NCBI RefSeq assembly: GCF_023101765.2
Contig: NC_064215.1
Span: 5,642,001 to 5,706,000 of the forward strand
From: Spodoptera frugiperda
Taxonomy: Eukaryota; Arthropoda; Insecta; Lepidoptera; Noctuidae
Length of the DNA stretch: 64,000 nt
Reading direction: 5' to 3'
The translations under genes were made by a program, and so were the position numbers. The notes beneath the pieces are model-generated. The model was given only the letters and a program-made list of their open reading frames with translations. It made no database searches and was not told where the DNA came from. Positions within the stretch are counted from its first letter, which is position 1. Every line of letters begins with the position of its first letter. This document shows, in pieces, positions 35,900 through 48,640 of this stretch.

Positions 35900-37210
35900 T
35901 TTCCACTGGTAGATCGTTTGGAATGTTTATTTATTTATTGTGGCCACTAAACGAGCGTGTGGTCCGTATTCCGCGGCGGTCTCCACTTTTCAAGCGGCGG
36001 TGTGCGATCGCTCGATAGTGTACCATTAGCGCGAAGAGTCGCGCCGGCATCCAATTGTGCGCTTAGATAGCGCATACAAATGTCGATCGGCGGGCTCCGT
36101 TCCCGCCTCGCTCGCCCCGCTCATCTGCATTCAATCCCATTGTTGCCTTTATTATTGGATATATGCGTAATCGCTAATTTATGGATCGCACTGACCGCGC
36201 CAACGTCACCAGTGATCTAATCTACGTTTGCGGCTTTCGGCTTGTTTACGTACAGTGCTTCCGCGCAAACAGGCTTTTGTTGTCAATTTCAAACCATTTT
36301 GTTGTAATCTGAAAATTACCTAAGAATGTACTTAAAGTTTCTAAGTCAGGAGAAGACTAATTAATGAATGGCATTTATTTAAACACTATTAATAGGATGA
36401 ATCGACAAGAGTACTTAATATGTATATGGTAGAGAATGAACTGTACTTCTCGGTAAGTATTGAATGTTACCGAGTTGTTCTTTTAGTTCCCGATCTGGAA
36501 GCATATGGCTAGATATCGACGTGATATCGTAGGGTGACAATAATTACCTGCAACAAAAAGGCGACAGGATCGTAATAGGGACTGAAAAGACGCGCCGGGC
36601 GCGCCGTCGCCGTAAAAAGCGCAAAGAATACACCTCGATATAATCGCACAAAAGCCGCTCCTGAATCCTACCTCAATGCTAATTTCCACTATCGCGCTCG
36701 CCCTCATTCATTTTCAATCGGAGGCAGCCTCCGCTTACTTCTATTTTTTTAAAGATCACATTAAAGAATCGAATATGGTGGATGTTTTTTTGTGCGGCTG
36801 GTACGTGCGACGCGATTTATTTATTTGCAAGGTTTTTTAAAGCGACATTCCGGCTCGCTGTATACTTGTGTCTACCCGCAATTGGCATTTCGGGCTAAGC
36901 GCGAGCTATACAAAGTCGCCGGTTTTAACGGTTGTTTTTAACGCTCGACCCTCTCGCGCAAGAAACGGAGGATACAAATAAATTATTAATCGTTTGTCCT
37001 GTCTTTTATAAATTAAAATCCGTCCTTTTTTTGGTCAACCGCGCCCCGATCGTGGATTTTTTGGTCGCGTCGCGTTTCGTTGTCTGTCCTCGAATTTATT
37101 AAAAAGCTTAAGCCAGAGGTGAGCAATTAAATCTGTGACAGAAATTAATACGGGAACGGGCCGGGGAGTGCGGGCGACCGGTCCGTACCGCCTTATTAAT
37201 TCACAGGTTA
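35900..37210. promoter_or_regulatory. GC-rich regulatory-looking region in three blocks
   Basis: Blocks at about 35950-36260, 36480-36720 and 36840-37210 are CpG-rich against AT-rich flanks. They carry motifs such as GGCGCGCC-like runs near 36595-36610, 'CAAATAAATTATTAATCG' near 36975, and two TTATTAAT boxes in 37190-37230. No splice-bounded frame is present. I read these as candidate intronic enhancers; conservation has not been tested. Confidence 0.35.
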
Positions 37211-38214
37211 TATGCTTTATTAATCCGCTTACTATAAATAAAGATCTTTCAAAGTGTTCCTGAATTAATGCCAGCACAAATTTAGTGCGACCCTTAAATT
37301 ATTAGACTGCACAACCAGACAAATTGTAAACATACAATCTGCCCTGCATTCTAGGTAGGTACTAAATATGTTTTGCTACGTGTTATTTCAGAAAAAAATA
37401 CCTAGAAAACTCACATAATATATTAAAGTAAGCCTTCCGGGTTCGCCGGTCCGAGAAATTCATGAAAATTATCTAATTACGTGTGTGCAGAGAGAAAAAT
37501 CGCGAGTTACTTACGTAACCGCCCGGAAAATTACAGGCATAAATCACGCGGCAGCGGGCGCGCAGGGAGGGGATGATTTTCCATTCGCTATCTTTTACGT
37601 TGGTATTATTTTGATTTATTTCCGTACGTAATGAAAGCGTACGTCTCGGTGTTGATGTACCAGAAATCCAGTGGTTTATTCATTTCTCTAGATTGCCTTA
37701 TTGGATGGGCGCATCGTTATTAACTAAGTAGCTGAATATAAATCTTGGTGATCATAAATTTAGTAATAAAATAGGATGAGGATTACCACAAATAGGTGTT
37801 ACTTGTGTGAGGAATAAAACGGCGGACGTTGTGGCGAGGTGTGGAGCAGTAGGATGCGTGATGGGGCGGTATACATGCTCGTTAACATGGAAAGTGCTAC
37901 ATTCCGCGACACCGCACATTAGGCTGCGGCCGTGCGCAATTATGCCGCGACTCTCATTGCGCGCCCCCGAGTCTCGCGTCCCTAGCCTTGTTGAATAAAG
38001 ATGTAACCGCTGCAATCAGACGACTACTTACTTACTGGCTTGGCTATACTTTGTCATAAATATGGATCTATTTTCATCTGATCACCGAGTTCGAATTAAG
38101 ATTTATGCTTCAAGAACTAAAAATACGTATACATAATGGTTTTCGTTTAGTATTCTCTTCTAATCATCAACTCGTATTATCAAACAGCCGAATTCTAAAA
38201 TGGTATCAATGAAC
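37211..38214. other. Non-coding stretch
   Basis: GC-richer patches occur at 37480-37600 and 37800-38000. Overlapping frames on both strands at 37750-38015 reflect composition. Nothing else is seen. Confidence 0.45.
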
Positions 38215-38345
38215 TGCTACTGTAGAGTAGCAGCGTGACAATCGCCGCGTCGTGTGTCGCGAAATGCTCCTCATGAATATGAGCCTCTTGCATGGCTTGA
38301 AACTAGTCGAGTTTATCGTCAAAACATTACGTGAGTAAGCCGATA
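38215..38345 (+). repeat. Dispersed lepidopteran repeat
   Basis: The pieces 'GAAATGCTCCTCATGAATATG', 'GCATGGCTTGAAACTAGTCG' and 'AAACATTACGTGAGTAAGCC' occur in this order. I know this combination from a repeat seen widely in moth genomes. The GTGAGT in it is part of the repeat and is not a gene donor. Confidence 0.6.
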
Positions 38346-40559
38346 ACATAATAATTATCTTTAAGTGATTCCTAAGAACACTGCATTTTCACGCCGATAT
38401 AAAAAAATTATCTTGTTTGATGAGAGCTTCAATATTAATGGCTAGCTAGCTTAGGGACATATGATCAACATTATCTTTTAACAAATATGTCTGCCCCACA
38501 CGTAAATCATAGGTACCTTAATAGCATAATGAACTGTATGTACAAAGTCTTAACCAAATTCCAATGGCTTGTTGGTGAAAGTAACTGTTATAAATATCAC
38601 AGCATTCATTGTAGTGTTTGACCCTTGGGCCGAGTTCACGACAGCGGTGTTTTGTCGTCGATACGCCACGTTGTTATTGTGTACGTACGCCACGCAGGAA
38701 TGTTGGGAATGACGCGTAATGGCTGCCATTATCGTTGCGCTAAGCAGCCGACGCGACGCGACCACCACTCCGATAGCCAATCGTGAGCCTGCACGCACCT
38801 TTATGCACAATCTACGCTGTTACAATACTGTCTTTCTACCGTTCATAAGTGTAATGTTTTAATATTGGATGGTTCTAAACTATATTATGAACTATGGACC
38901 TACAAGTCTGCTTAAATCTCAGGGCTCTGTGCGCAAAAGCTCCTGATTGGCATTTAAGTTCCTGCTTCCATATATTTTGCAGTAAAACCAATATGTTTAA
39001 CACTATCCTACCGAATTATTTAACTACCCAAAGTATAAAATAATCGCCTCGTAATGCATAAGTCTATATAAAACAAATAAATTCGATCTAAGAATGTTAA
39101 ACTTACGATACATATTCAGCTATCAAATCACCATCGAAACATAAATCCGGCTATCAATCGTGCTAAAGCCTGCCACATAAACCTTATCCGACACAAACTC
39201 GAACGGTACACCTAAACAAATCGTATAACTTGGGACGCAGAACAAAAGGACCACAAATCTCAAACAGCAGCTCGAACATTTCTTAATTAGCCACTTTTTA
39301 TTGAACAACAAATTCGGTTAACTTCAACAAAGGCTTCTAAGAAAATAAAAATAAATTTGATTCGTGACGAATCACGAAGGTGTTTCGCCTGATCCCTCGT
39401 AACCCTTTTTGTGACTCTGACTAATCTAGAGATGGCCCCTGGAAGTTTTTAATTAAAGATAATGTAACATAGCTGCACGTACCTACTGTACTGCGACAAT
39501 CAGGGTTGCACCGACATCCGTTCATTATGTTCCGTACTCAAAGGAATGTCCAATCAAGACTAGATTGACGATTATGAATACATTTTCGTAAAAGGTAGAT
39601 AAGTACCAACATAATTAAGGAAAGCGCATTTTACAAATGTTTCAGACGATTGACAGCTTTTGTGAATTCTAAGATAAACTTGCAAGTTTATGTTTTACTT
39701 TGGTCAATGTGCATAACTCGAGAGCGACAGCCCTGCCCGTCAAGTGTACGGCAGCAGTAATTAGTAGAAAGCGCTCTCGAGCAGTGTGAATAGCATCAAC
39801 AATGTAGCCGGTAGCCGCCTCACCTCCTCTGCCTATATTCAATTAAAAACACAATGCCGGCACAGGCTACAGTGGCCACTTCTAAAAAGAAAACCACCTC
39901 GCTCATCTCCACGCAAACTAATTCATCTCTACATCGACCATAAATTATACGTGCCGCACTACATGTTGTTGAACGCGAACTTTTATTGGTTGTAACGACA
40001 AATTATCCCAATCGTGATCATTGAAAATCACTCAACATTCAAGACACTTGTAACTGCGCTCGAATTCAACCTTTCTAACTCTTTGCCCAAAAAGTTACAT
40101 TAAGATGGTCGTTAATAGTCGACTTGATTACCATCTAAGTTGAGTGGTGAACGATTATTTCGGAGTCGGCTTCTTGATGCGAGAGAAATAAAATGTACGC
40201 GCACGCGTCGCCACCGGGTTACGCTGTCGTTAAGAAATTACCGGGCGCGCCGTCGACGCCGCCGATTTTATCGATGGAATTTATCGTCGACACTGGTCGA
40301 CGAGCGCGTGCGCCCTTCCCTATCAATGCGCATACGATATATGGCCGCTGAGAAAATCCCATATGATATACCTCGATATCTACGCGTTCAAAACATCCAA
40401 AATCTTCATTTCATTAAAATGTAGTGAACGGGAACAGTAGTAAGTACCGTTACTGATGACCAAACAACTAACTTTACATATGAATCGAGTGCCTACATTT
40501 TGTTCATTCATTTGTTGTCAAAACAATTTCTCCAGTTTCATTATTGAGAGCATTGGTGA
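38346..40559. other. Non-coding stretch
   Basis: No exon is supported. A CpG-rich patch lies at 38620-38800. Another at 40140-40400 holds a 94-codon arginine-rich frame with no ATG at its left end, which I take to be composition-driven. Confidence 0.45.
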
Positions 40560-40779
40560 CCTGTATGTGTGCGCAGGCGCAGCACAGTAGTAACGAGTGT
40601 ATAATTATTGTTGGCCGCGGCGCCGGTAGCCGAAAGGCCGACTCATCGTAATTTGATGGCGTCGGCCGGCCCGCCCCGCCGCTGCCGACAAAAAACTAAT
40701 TAACAGAGATGGACCACGAGATAGCCACCTCTACCTACTATGTTGCATTCGCAAGAATAAAATAAAACACTGTGGAACC
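40560..40779 (+). promoter_or_regulatory. GC-rich promoter / 5' UTR candidate for exon D
   Basis: A compact CpG-rich block (GGCCGCGGCGCCGG and GCGTCGGCCGGCCCGCC at about 40610-40690) sits directly before the ATG at 40780. It includes GCGCAGGCGCAGC (about 40572), an NRF1-like GCGCAnGCGC element. A promoter role is inferred from position and composition. Confidence 0.4.
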
Positions 40780-40839
40780 ATGACGATGACATTCAACCAG
40801 ATCATTTTTGTGTTTCATTTGCTGGCACTACCTGCCTAC
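40780..40839 (+). CDS. Candidate first exon D: signal peptide
   Basis: ATG at 40780 (context GGAACCATGACG, good) opens 20 codons reading MTMTFNQIIFVFHLLALPAY and ends in phase 0 exactly at a GTGAGT donor. The peptide has a short polar start, a hydrophobic core (IIFVFHLLAL) and a small-residue end, so it looks like a signal peptide placed neatly on one exon. If unspliced, the frame stops after 42 codons. Which downstream exon it joins is unclear: the 59690 exon would be entered in a frame that cannot continue into 62166. It may therefore be the start of a separate secreted-protein gene or a chance match. Confidence 0.42.
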
Positions 40840-43800
40840 GTGAGTCGCTTGGGCTTAATTAGAAACCAGTTTTGGCATCTTAGCTGCATTCCATCTAAGA
40901 CCTAGTGGGAAGCCAAACTCGACGGATCCTAGGCTTAGCTGAGAAAATACTCAGTGTCAAATTACCATAGAAAACCTGTCGCTTTGGTTTATGATCGTAT
41001 AGATCGTATATCGCTTAACGTTTTTATGGCTACCTACTGTGCACTTGAAGGCAGAATATGAACACCCACACGCTTGACGTATATAGGTGTGTTTATAGGT
41101 ATACATAATGTGTAAAACATGCGTGTCGGTTGTAGACGGACGCACTTGGTGATAGATTGTCGTCATGATGGATCGCATGGCCGCCGCCAATGGTGTCCGC
41201 CGGCCGGCCGACCGCAAACACGACAACACTCGCTACTTACTACTTATTGCTCGCCACCTTAACAACATTGGAAAAACAGATCGGCACTGTTCTACTTTTT
41301 AACACTGAAATGAAGCAAATCCTTATTGATTAATGTAAGGATACAGCTGCAAAGCATTATTTTTCTTTGGAATTAAAAGAAATCCCCAACCTAAAGTCAA
41401 CAATGAATGAACCGTTTAAAATTATTTGGTAGCGGCCAGGACACGGTTGCTCGATTTCCGAAATTCGATAACCAGCCGCGACGCGTCAACAAGTCGAACT
41501 TAATCATTTTAAATATGTACTTTTAACTGTGCAACTGTATTGTCGCTGACGTGACTCGCCATTGTTTGCCAGTTTTACCACCGTTTTATACCTTTTTAGT
41601 GAACGTTCCCAAACGTAGATATATTATTATGGCAAACAGGCAAATCGAAATTCTTGCCACTTTGATGCAATGAAACATTACAAGTGATGATATCCGAAAA
41701 CAATTAAATATGATAAGATCCACGCCATTATTTAAAACAAGTATAAAATAAACAGCAAAAGCTTTGGAGAAGTGCTAATTAACGATTTTCAGAATAGAAT
41801 ACGACCTCGCCTTGATTACCCAAAATATGATTGTTTTTTGGCGGCGCCGAAATCGGACGCTTCATTAACACAGGGACACGGCGCGACCCAAAGAAATGTC
41901 ACGTCAAAATCGTTTTCCGAGAAGCGTAGAGCTACCGGAGCCGAAAGGGAATTAATAAATACAAAAGGGTTATAAAAACTGTGACAGAATTAAGAGCGGG
42001 CGCGTTAAAAATGGAGGTGCGAGCGCGACTGCGACGCGAACAAGTGAAACATAATGCGCGAAACAAAGCAGCCGGAGCGAATGCCTTAAATCATTTTTAA
42101 TTATGTTATGGCGCGGGCGCGCTCGCTGCGTATGCGCACGGCTTGGGTTACAGCGGCTGCTGCGCACACTAATCACGCAGCTCTGCGCACATGTATCTGT
42201 CCGGCCGATGCGTGACCCCGTCACGTCCAACTCGCTACCACGCACACATTATGATCATAGAAAAACTTTGTAACACCGCCTTCCAAGGATATAATTACAA
42301 CCACGATGGAGACAATACTCTAAAAATGTACTTCATACTAAAGGACTATGGAATCATGATCCAAAACAATTAGAAATAATTTACAAACTAGTAAGTTAGT
42401 TAACAATCCCGGTTTCTCATTATACAATTTTTCACACAAAATCAGTTTTAAGCTTTTAAAGCTTCCACAGAAGTGTTAAGTGTGTGTTGTATGAAAAACA
42501 AGCGATTATTTAAGAGTCATACGTAACTCAGTGACTCATTGTTGGCCGGTTCTTATTTCACGGTAGCTTAGCGGCTTACTAGCATATTACGTGCGACGAT
42601 ATAAGGTGCGAGCCTTGATACGTATATATCTGCACTGATTTAGATAGATACGTTTTAAAATTTGAATTTGATTTTGGTAGTACACTTATGAAATTGAAAT
42701 GAAAAATCAATAGACAACTGTCCATGGATTACATGGGTAAGGACAAAATTTACGATTATACAAGAAAAAACATTACCTAAATAGAGACTGCACTTTAATA
42801 TTTTCTGTCCTAGTTTCAATTTTAAGCTCTTATATCGTAGGTCCCAACTGATTATAGTCCCTCAACATAATTCCTTTTACACATTTTCCAAATCTGTGAA
42901 TTATTGCGGACTATACCTAATAATCTTATAATATCATCAATCAACAGCCTATAAGTGGCCACAAAGACATCTTCGCACAAACACAAGAAGGATCGATTTA
43001 AAGATTTTGGTTTACAATCGGTTTTCGGCCATACGACTGGACCTGTATCAGTTCAAGGATGTCAAACAACCTTGAAACCTGGCTCATTTATATTAAAATA
43101 ACGTTATTGTGTGTGCTACGAATATTTTTATTTTCAAACCGAAGGATATCTTTAAATTCAAACTTTTGCGTCAAATGAAATCTCGCACCTTCTTCGTCCG
43201 CTCAGGCTCACGCCGCTACATTCCTAATGGTAAACAAACAACAAGAGTGGTTTGCGTCCGATTCCAACAGAAACGTCTCCTGTTATGTCATTGTACTGCA
43301 AATATTCGTTTCCTAATAATAATCGAAGCACCAATGTCGATATTGTGAACAAACTGAACAATTAAAACACTTGGTTCCACTCTGTCTTCACAGTTCACAG
43401 ATATTTCGCTTATTTGCGTTTCGGTTACAAATAGTATGTATGTTTGTTTTATTTGGGGATATCTCGAGGTCATGCACGCGCTAATTTGTCATCAAACTGA
43501 TATCGAACCCAGTCAGCAGTGTCCGCGTTCGGAATGCATGACCGATCGGGCACAGGGAAAAAGCGCTCGCTCGTCGGTGAATGAAGCGATTAGCGCTGAA
43601 TGGTCGGCCGGCACGCGGAACCAAACGCCTGGCACGACGCGCGCGCATCCACGCCGCGCTTTGTCTCAGCTCGCTTGACCCGTGCCCCGGGTAAAAACCG
43701 TGCCTGACCAAAAACTAACAAAAAGCACAAAAAACTACCATTGGAACTGTTTTTAATTGGAGAAAAAATGTAACTAACCGCGTTTTTGTAGATCAAACCG

Positions 43801-45284
43801 ACTCAACTGGTTCTTTTTAATATGTTATTCTTGTTACGCCGTACTCTATTTTAATGCAGATGAAGCTGCCTGTCTTCGTAATGATGATATTGCTACATTC
43901 TACGAACGTTTTTGTGTAAAATATCTCGGATGTCCCCTATCATTCTATTTTAAACATAAATATATTTACAGCGTCATTAAAGCTCTTCTACACAATTGCA
44001 CACGATCCGTATCCGATTGTATTTTTTGTGCAAATGGCTATACGGCGCTCGACCGTTACGGGAACGTTTTCCTCGACGGATTCGCTAAATTCGATGCCTG
44101 AACGCAAGATCTCGGCAGAAAATCCGCTCGTTTAGGATAAATCCCTTAGGTAACAAGGCGTTTGTTAGGCGAGCGCGCGAGTCGCGAGTCGGCGCTAATT
44201 TAAACCGGGGCTGTGCGCTGGAGCAGGCTCCGCATCTCATTTACCTTATTAAGCGGGAGGGTCGCGGCCGGCCGCGTCACTCAACGTCACTCGCGCTGCT
44301 GCGCGGACGCATAAACACCTCCTTAGCTACCGTCTATCGGCTCTCTAATCGGAGGCGCGCACACTCACGCGGTTGCTAGCCGATGCTGTTCGCACTTCTA
44401 AATGTAATCAATAAATCCTGGCTCATCAATTACCAACAAACCTAACACCACCAAAGTGATTGCAATGAAGATGACACCTAAATGAAGATAATTTCATTAC
44501 GTTACTGTCTCTCAAAAATTCGACAAGCAATCCTAAATCTTCTTTAACATGTGATGCGAATGGAAATTAAAAATAGATGAAGAGCAAAAATAGCTTCGTA
44601 TAAGGCCAGCTAATGGTCTCATTGGTGCTGGTGCAGACGGTGAGACGGGATAAATCTCCCAGCGCTGGCGGTGTTTCAGTAATGAGCTAATTCGGCATGC
44701 GCTCTCGTACGTGGGATCTAATGCTGCTGGGAATGCGAGGAATGCACTCTGCACGATCGTTTTCATAACTCAGTATGGTGCATTATCTACTTTACTTACG
44801 ATTAGACATTCTGAGAATTATAATCTTTGTACGTTACGTGGATAGCTGTGTTTGTTCTTGTTTGTGCCCATCGAACGAGTAGTCGTAATGTCTTCTCTGG
44901 TTGTATTGTTAGTTTTGTTACTGAATTCTGTATAATCGAAAATGTACTTTTACTTTACTTACGTAAAGGTAGATTAGAAATACCCGAAAGAATACGTGTA
45001 ATAGAAATTTAGGATTAATTTTAATACAATTCATATCCAATTATTGTCTTTGTTTACGAATTTCAGATAGGTTAAAAATTTTTTATATGTCTGTTTTTTT
45101 TTTTCTTAGTGGATTATTTTATGTGTATTTGGTTTAACAAACAAAACAATAGGTAAGATTATGTAGTGAGGTAGGTAACGCTCACAATCAAACCACTAGA
45201 ATAAAGTGTGAATCGAGATAACATCGCAAAGACAATAGGCATTGTTTCACAGTGTAAACAAGAAATGTGCCGACCAATCGGATG
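40840..45284. other. Non-coding stretch with GC-rich blocks
   Basis: No exon is supported. CpG-rich blocks occur at 41100-41230, 41790-42250, 43480-43700 and 44020-44360. Between them the DNA is AT-rich. Overlapping short frames on both strands cluster in the blocks, as expected from composition. Confidence 0.45.
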
Positions 45285-45555
45285 GCGTTCCACTGCTTGC
45301 GAGCGAGAGTAATTAAAAATTCAAATTAGGAGCGTCGCCCCTCGTGCGACGCGGTTGGTGATTACACAGCGTTAATTACCAGCGACCAATTAAAAGCCGA
45401 GGCGACAGAGCGGCACGTTTAGCCGGCCAATGGGGGCGCGTCGCTGAAGCGAGGCGTGGTAATTAAGACGAAACGAAAGGGTTGTGATTTTCCGGGCGTT
45501 GTAGGGGGCGTGCAATTAATCACCGCCCGGCGGACGTGAGGAGTGGCAGCGGCAC
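45285..45555. promoter_or_regulatory. Homeodomain-core-rich GC block, enhancer candidate
   Basis: This GC-rich block is punctuated by TAATTA cores at 45310, 45373 and 45460, plus CAATTAA near 45387 and AATTAAT near 45513. Such ATTA boxes are unexpected in GC-rich sequence by composition alone. It also has a perfect 7-bp hairpin, GCGTCGC/GCGACGC (45332-45352), and CCAATGG at 45427. It has no coding frame with splice sites. The enhancer reading is inference. Confidence 0.4.
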
Positions 45556-48199
45556 TCCCTTGTCTGTCCTCATTGTTTTAAATACTCGTTCATGTACCTA
45601 ACGCTGTAGTTTACATATTAAGGCTTTAGCTTAAACAAATAATTGAGCATCAATGATTTACAATTATTGCGTAAAATTCGTTAATAGTGAGCACGTATGT
45701 GTAAACACTTCATAAAGTTTTCCAAAGCTTTTGGTTGAAGTGAAAATTCCATCTTTATTTCACCTTCGTGAGAACTTAATATAGCCACTGAGTAAATAAA
45801 GATCTAAACCGTCTTACGCACCCTTCAAAGAAACAATAACGCAGGTTTATTTGCATGCAGCGATCCATTGGGACGTAAAACAGGTGTAGGTGGAAGAATT
45901 CGGCTTAGGCTTTAGTGGCTTCGAACGACCCGGAGGCACACAACCTTTTTCACGTCAAACTTAAGTGATAATAGGAGACTTTAGTCGATGAGCATAAGGT
46001 TTATTTTATCGTCGTTTCTTAAATAAGAAACTAAAACACGAAGAAGATAGTAAGCAATGAGACTAAGACACCTTTCATTGAAGTATCTTGGATGGAGAAA
46101 GACTGGCAACATTCTGCCAGTTATAAATTCTCGCCCTCCTGAAAAGAACAAACATTCGTTTCATTGTTGCGAGCTTACAACACTGTTATTAACAAAGCCG
46201 ATGAAGTATAAATGATCCGCGTAGCCATTCCTGAAAGAGAGTTATTCCAGCCTCGTCCCCCCCCGCGCCGCACCCCGCACCCCTCGCCTCCCCCGGCCGT
46301 CACCGCCAGAAGAAAAATGCTAACACGCCCCCGCGAAAACTATTAGTTATTTTGGCACCCCCACAACCCTCGCTTCCCTCGATTATGAACCACTACACAT
46401 TGTACTTTAAGAGGTCACACGCTTATTAATTCTAATTTAATATTCATACGACACGAATGGCATCTTGCAATGACAGTCCTTACACCAACACCAACACAGA
46501 TTGATCTTCTTCAGATTGCTGAAATTCGAGTCTGGTCTAGAAATAAGGGCTGACTGGCAACTTCGGAACGGAATGAGCTTCAACCCTGTTTTTATGGTAC
46601 GAAATTTAATCTATCATGATGGCAATTCAATTATGAACAGATTATAAGATATTCAAGTGTCATTGAACAGTTTGTTTCCATTTGAAATACCAATAGAAAG
46701 CTAATTTTGGTACAGTATCGGTTGTACATCCGAATCTCGCGTCACAATTTTATATGTACTAAAATCGGTCCGGATCACCGTACTGAGAAAATCCTGACTG
46801 ATAAGTTATTTGAATCCAATCTGGAGATTGCAAAACCGACTCTAAAACATTGGGAGGTTTACAAAAAGCCAGCTTAACACTTAAATCTCGCGTTGCAGAC
46901 GAGATGATGAAATTCAAAACAAGATAAAGAATATGGCCCATAAAAGTTTCATTGCTGTTAACTTATTTATGAAGTCGGCTACATATTTAAATGTGTACTT
47001 ACGTCAACTGTACATACACACTAACTTCGCGTTATATCTTTCCTATTGTTTGGTATCTATGTAGGTACGAGTATATTGCGCATTGAGATATTCTTCCTTG
47101 ATTTTAGTGTCTTTCCTAAAACTATAGAGAGGAGTTTTGTTCATGGAATAAGATTATTATATGCAGCTGCATAATTTATTTTGGAGTATTGTAGCGTAGT
47201 TGAGTTATCTTATTGTAGAGTGTTAAAAAAAATGATCCTTATTCTGGTACTAAGGTAAAGGTTTTGATTGAGAATGTAGTGCAATAAAAGGTATAATACT
47301 GATGACATGAAAATTGTCGTAATCTGTAGCCAGTAAATTAAATACACAATCGTCATTTCTAATTTCTACCACGGTTTTTTTTATCCTATTGTTTACTATA
47401 TCTATACTAAGCTAGAAGTGTAAAAGAAAAACAAGTGAGTGTGAACACAAATATGAGTAGGCGCTTAAGATTCCCAGTTTCCGTCCCCATTTTCCTTAAG
47501 ATGTCGACCCCAGTAACGTGCTCCTGAACTTGATTTAAGTTTTAAGGTACAAACATTTATTGAGGTGCTAATATTTGCTCGCACATTCAGGTGAAAAGGG
47601 GTTAAAAATATCGTTTTCTTCTAATGAAAATTATTCCACAAAGCAAACATGTAACTGCTGATGAGTGCTTTACAGATTTATTTATTAAAGATATCAAATT
47701 TTCTTTCGTTTTTGGTATAGTAATCAAGATAAAACAACCTGGAGTAGGTAATTTACCGACCCTTATAAATACATAAGGCATTCGATCACAGTCCAGACTA
47801 TGTGGACGAGATACGCAAACATGTCCCTCGGCGCCCTCCCATCTGTCATACACGCTTCCGACGCACGGCCTCCTGCTTAATTGACCTCCCTGTCCAGTCC
47901 ACCCATCCTATACATGTACATTGCGTACCTACTTATCTCAAAACAAACATCAAAGATTAATTAAGTTACAACTTTAGTATTATGCCCGTACATGATACGA
48001 AAATGTCATTCAATACTCTTAACTACTAACTTGATTTATTGACTTACAACTATCGACAGACAATTTCAATGGCTGTCTACGACAAATAGGAAGTGGTTAT
48101 ATTATTCAAATTGGATGGACTTTGTGAAAGTGGCGGATGAATGCATGTCAATTACTGTAACTTTGGCAGCGAGTACAATGTGTGGTGTGCAGTTGTTTG
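45556..48199. other. Non-coding stretch
   Basis: No exon is supported. A C-rich tract occurs at about 46255-46330. The rest is AT-rich, with only short frames. Confidence 0.5.
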
Positions 48200-48640
48200 T
48201 GTTCGTCCGTGGGACACGTGACAAAGTTACCGCGGCCGGCCGGGGACGAGCTGTAGGTAATGTAAGTACACGGCGGATGACCACTTACATAACATACACA
48301 GTGTACACAAAGGGCCGACACTTGCAGCACACAAATGAACGTAGTTTGCACATACGTTGAATAGACAAAGCACACAGTCACATGAGGTCATCTCCCCTCA
48401 TTAGGTGGTTAGTTTTCCGGGCGTGTCCGCAGACTCCGGGGGTGAGGTGCACGGGGTAGGTGGCGACGAGGGGGAGGGGGTGTTGGTAGACGGGAAGTTA
48501 CTTAATTAATCCCCGCGCGGCCGCCATTGGCCAGCGGGACGTGCGGGCGGGCGGACGTCTTATCGCCCACGCGTTAATTGGGCGGGAAGGCGCACAGATT
48601 ACAGCACTGGCTCCCGTTAATGAAACCGGACTCCCGTACC
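48200..48640. promoter_or_regulatory. GC-rich block with G-runs and TAATTA boxes
   Basis: G-runs at 48438-48442, 48453-48456, 48470-48474 and 48476-48480 give quadruplex potential on the + strand. They are followed by CTTAATTAAT near 48502, a CCATTGG box near 48525 and GCGTTAATTGGGCGG near 48572. It resembles the block at 45285 in mixing ATTA cores with CpG-rich DNA. A regulatory role is inferred. Confidence 0.38.

Noticed and set aside
40140..40424. 94-codon arginine-rich frame
   Set aside because: It has no ATG at its left end, begins after a stop in a CpG-rich patch, and has no splice sites.
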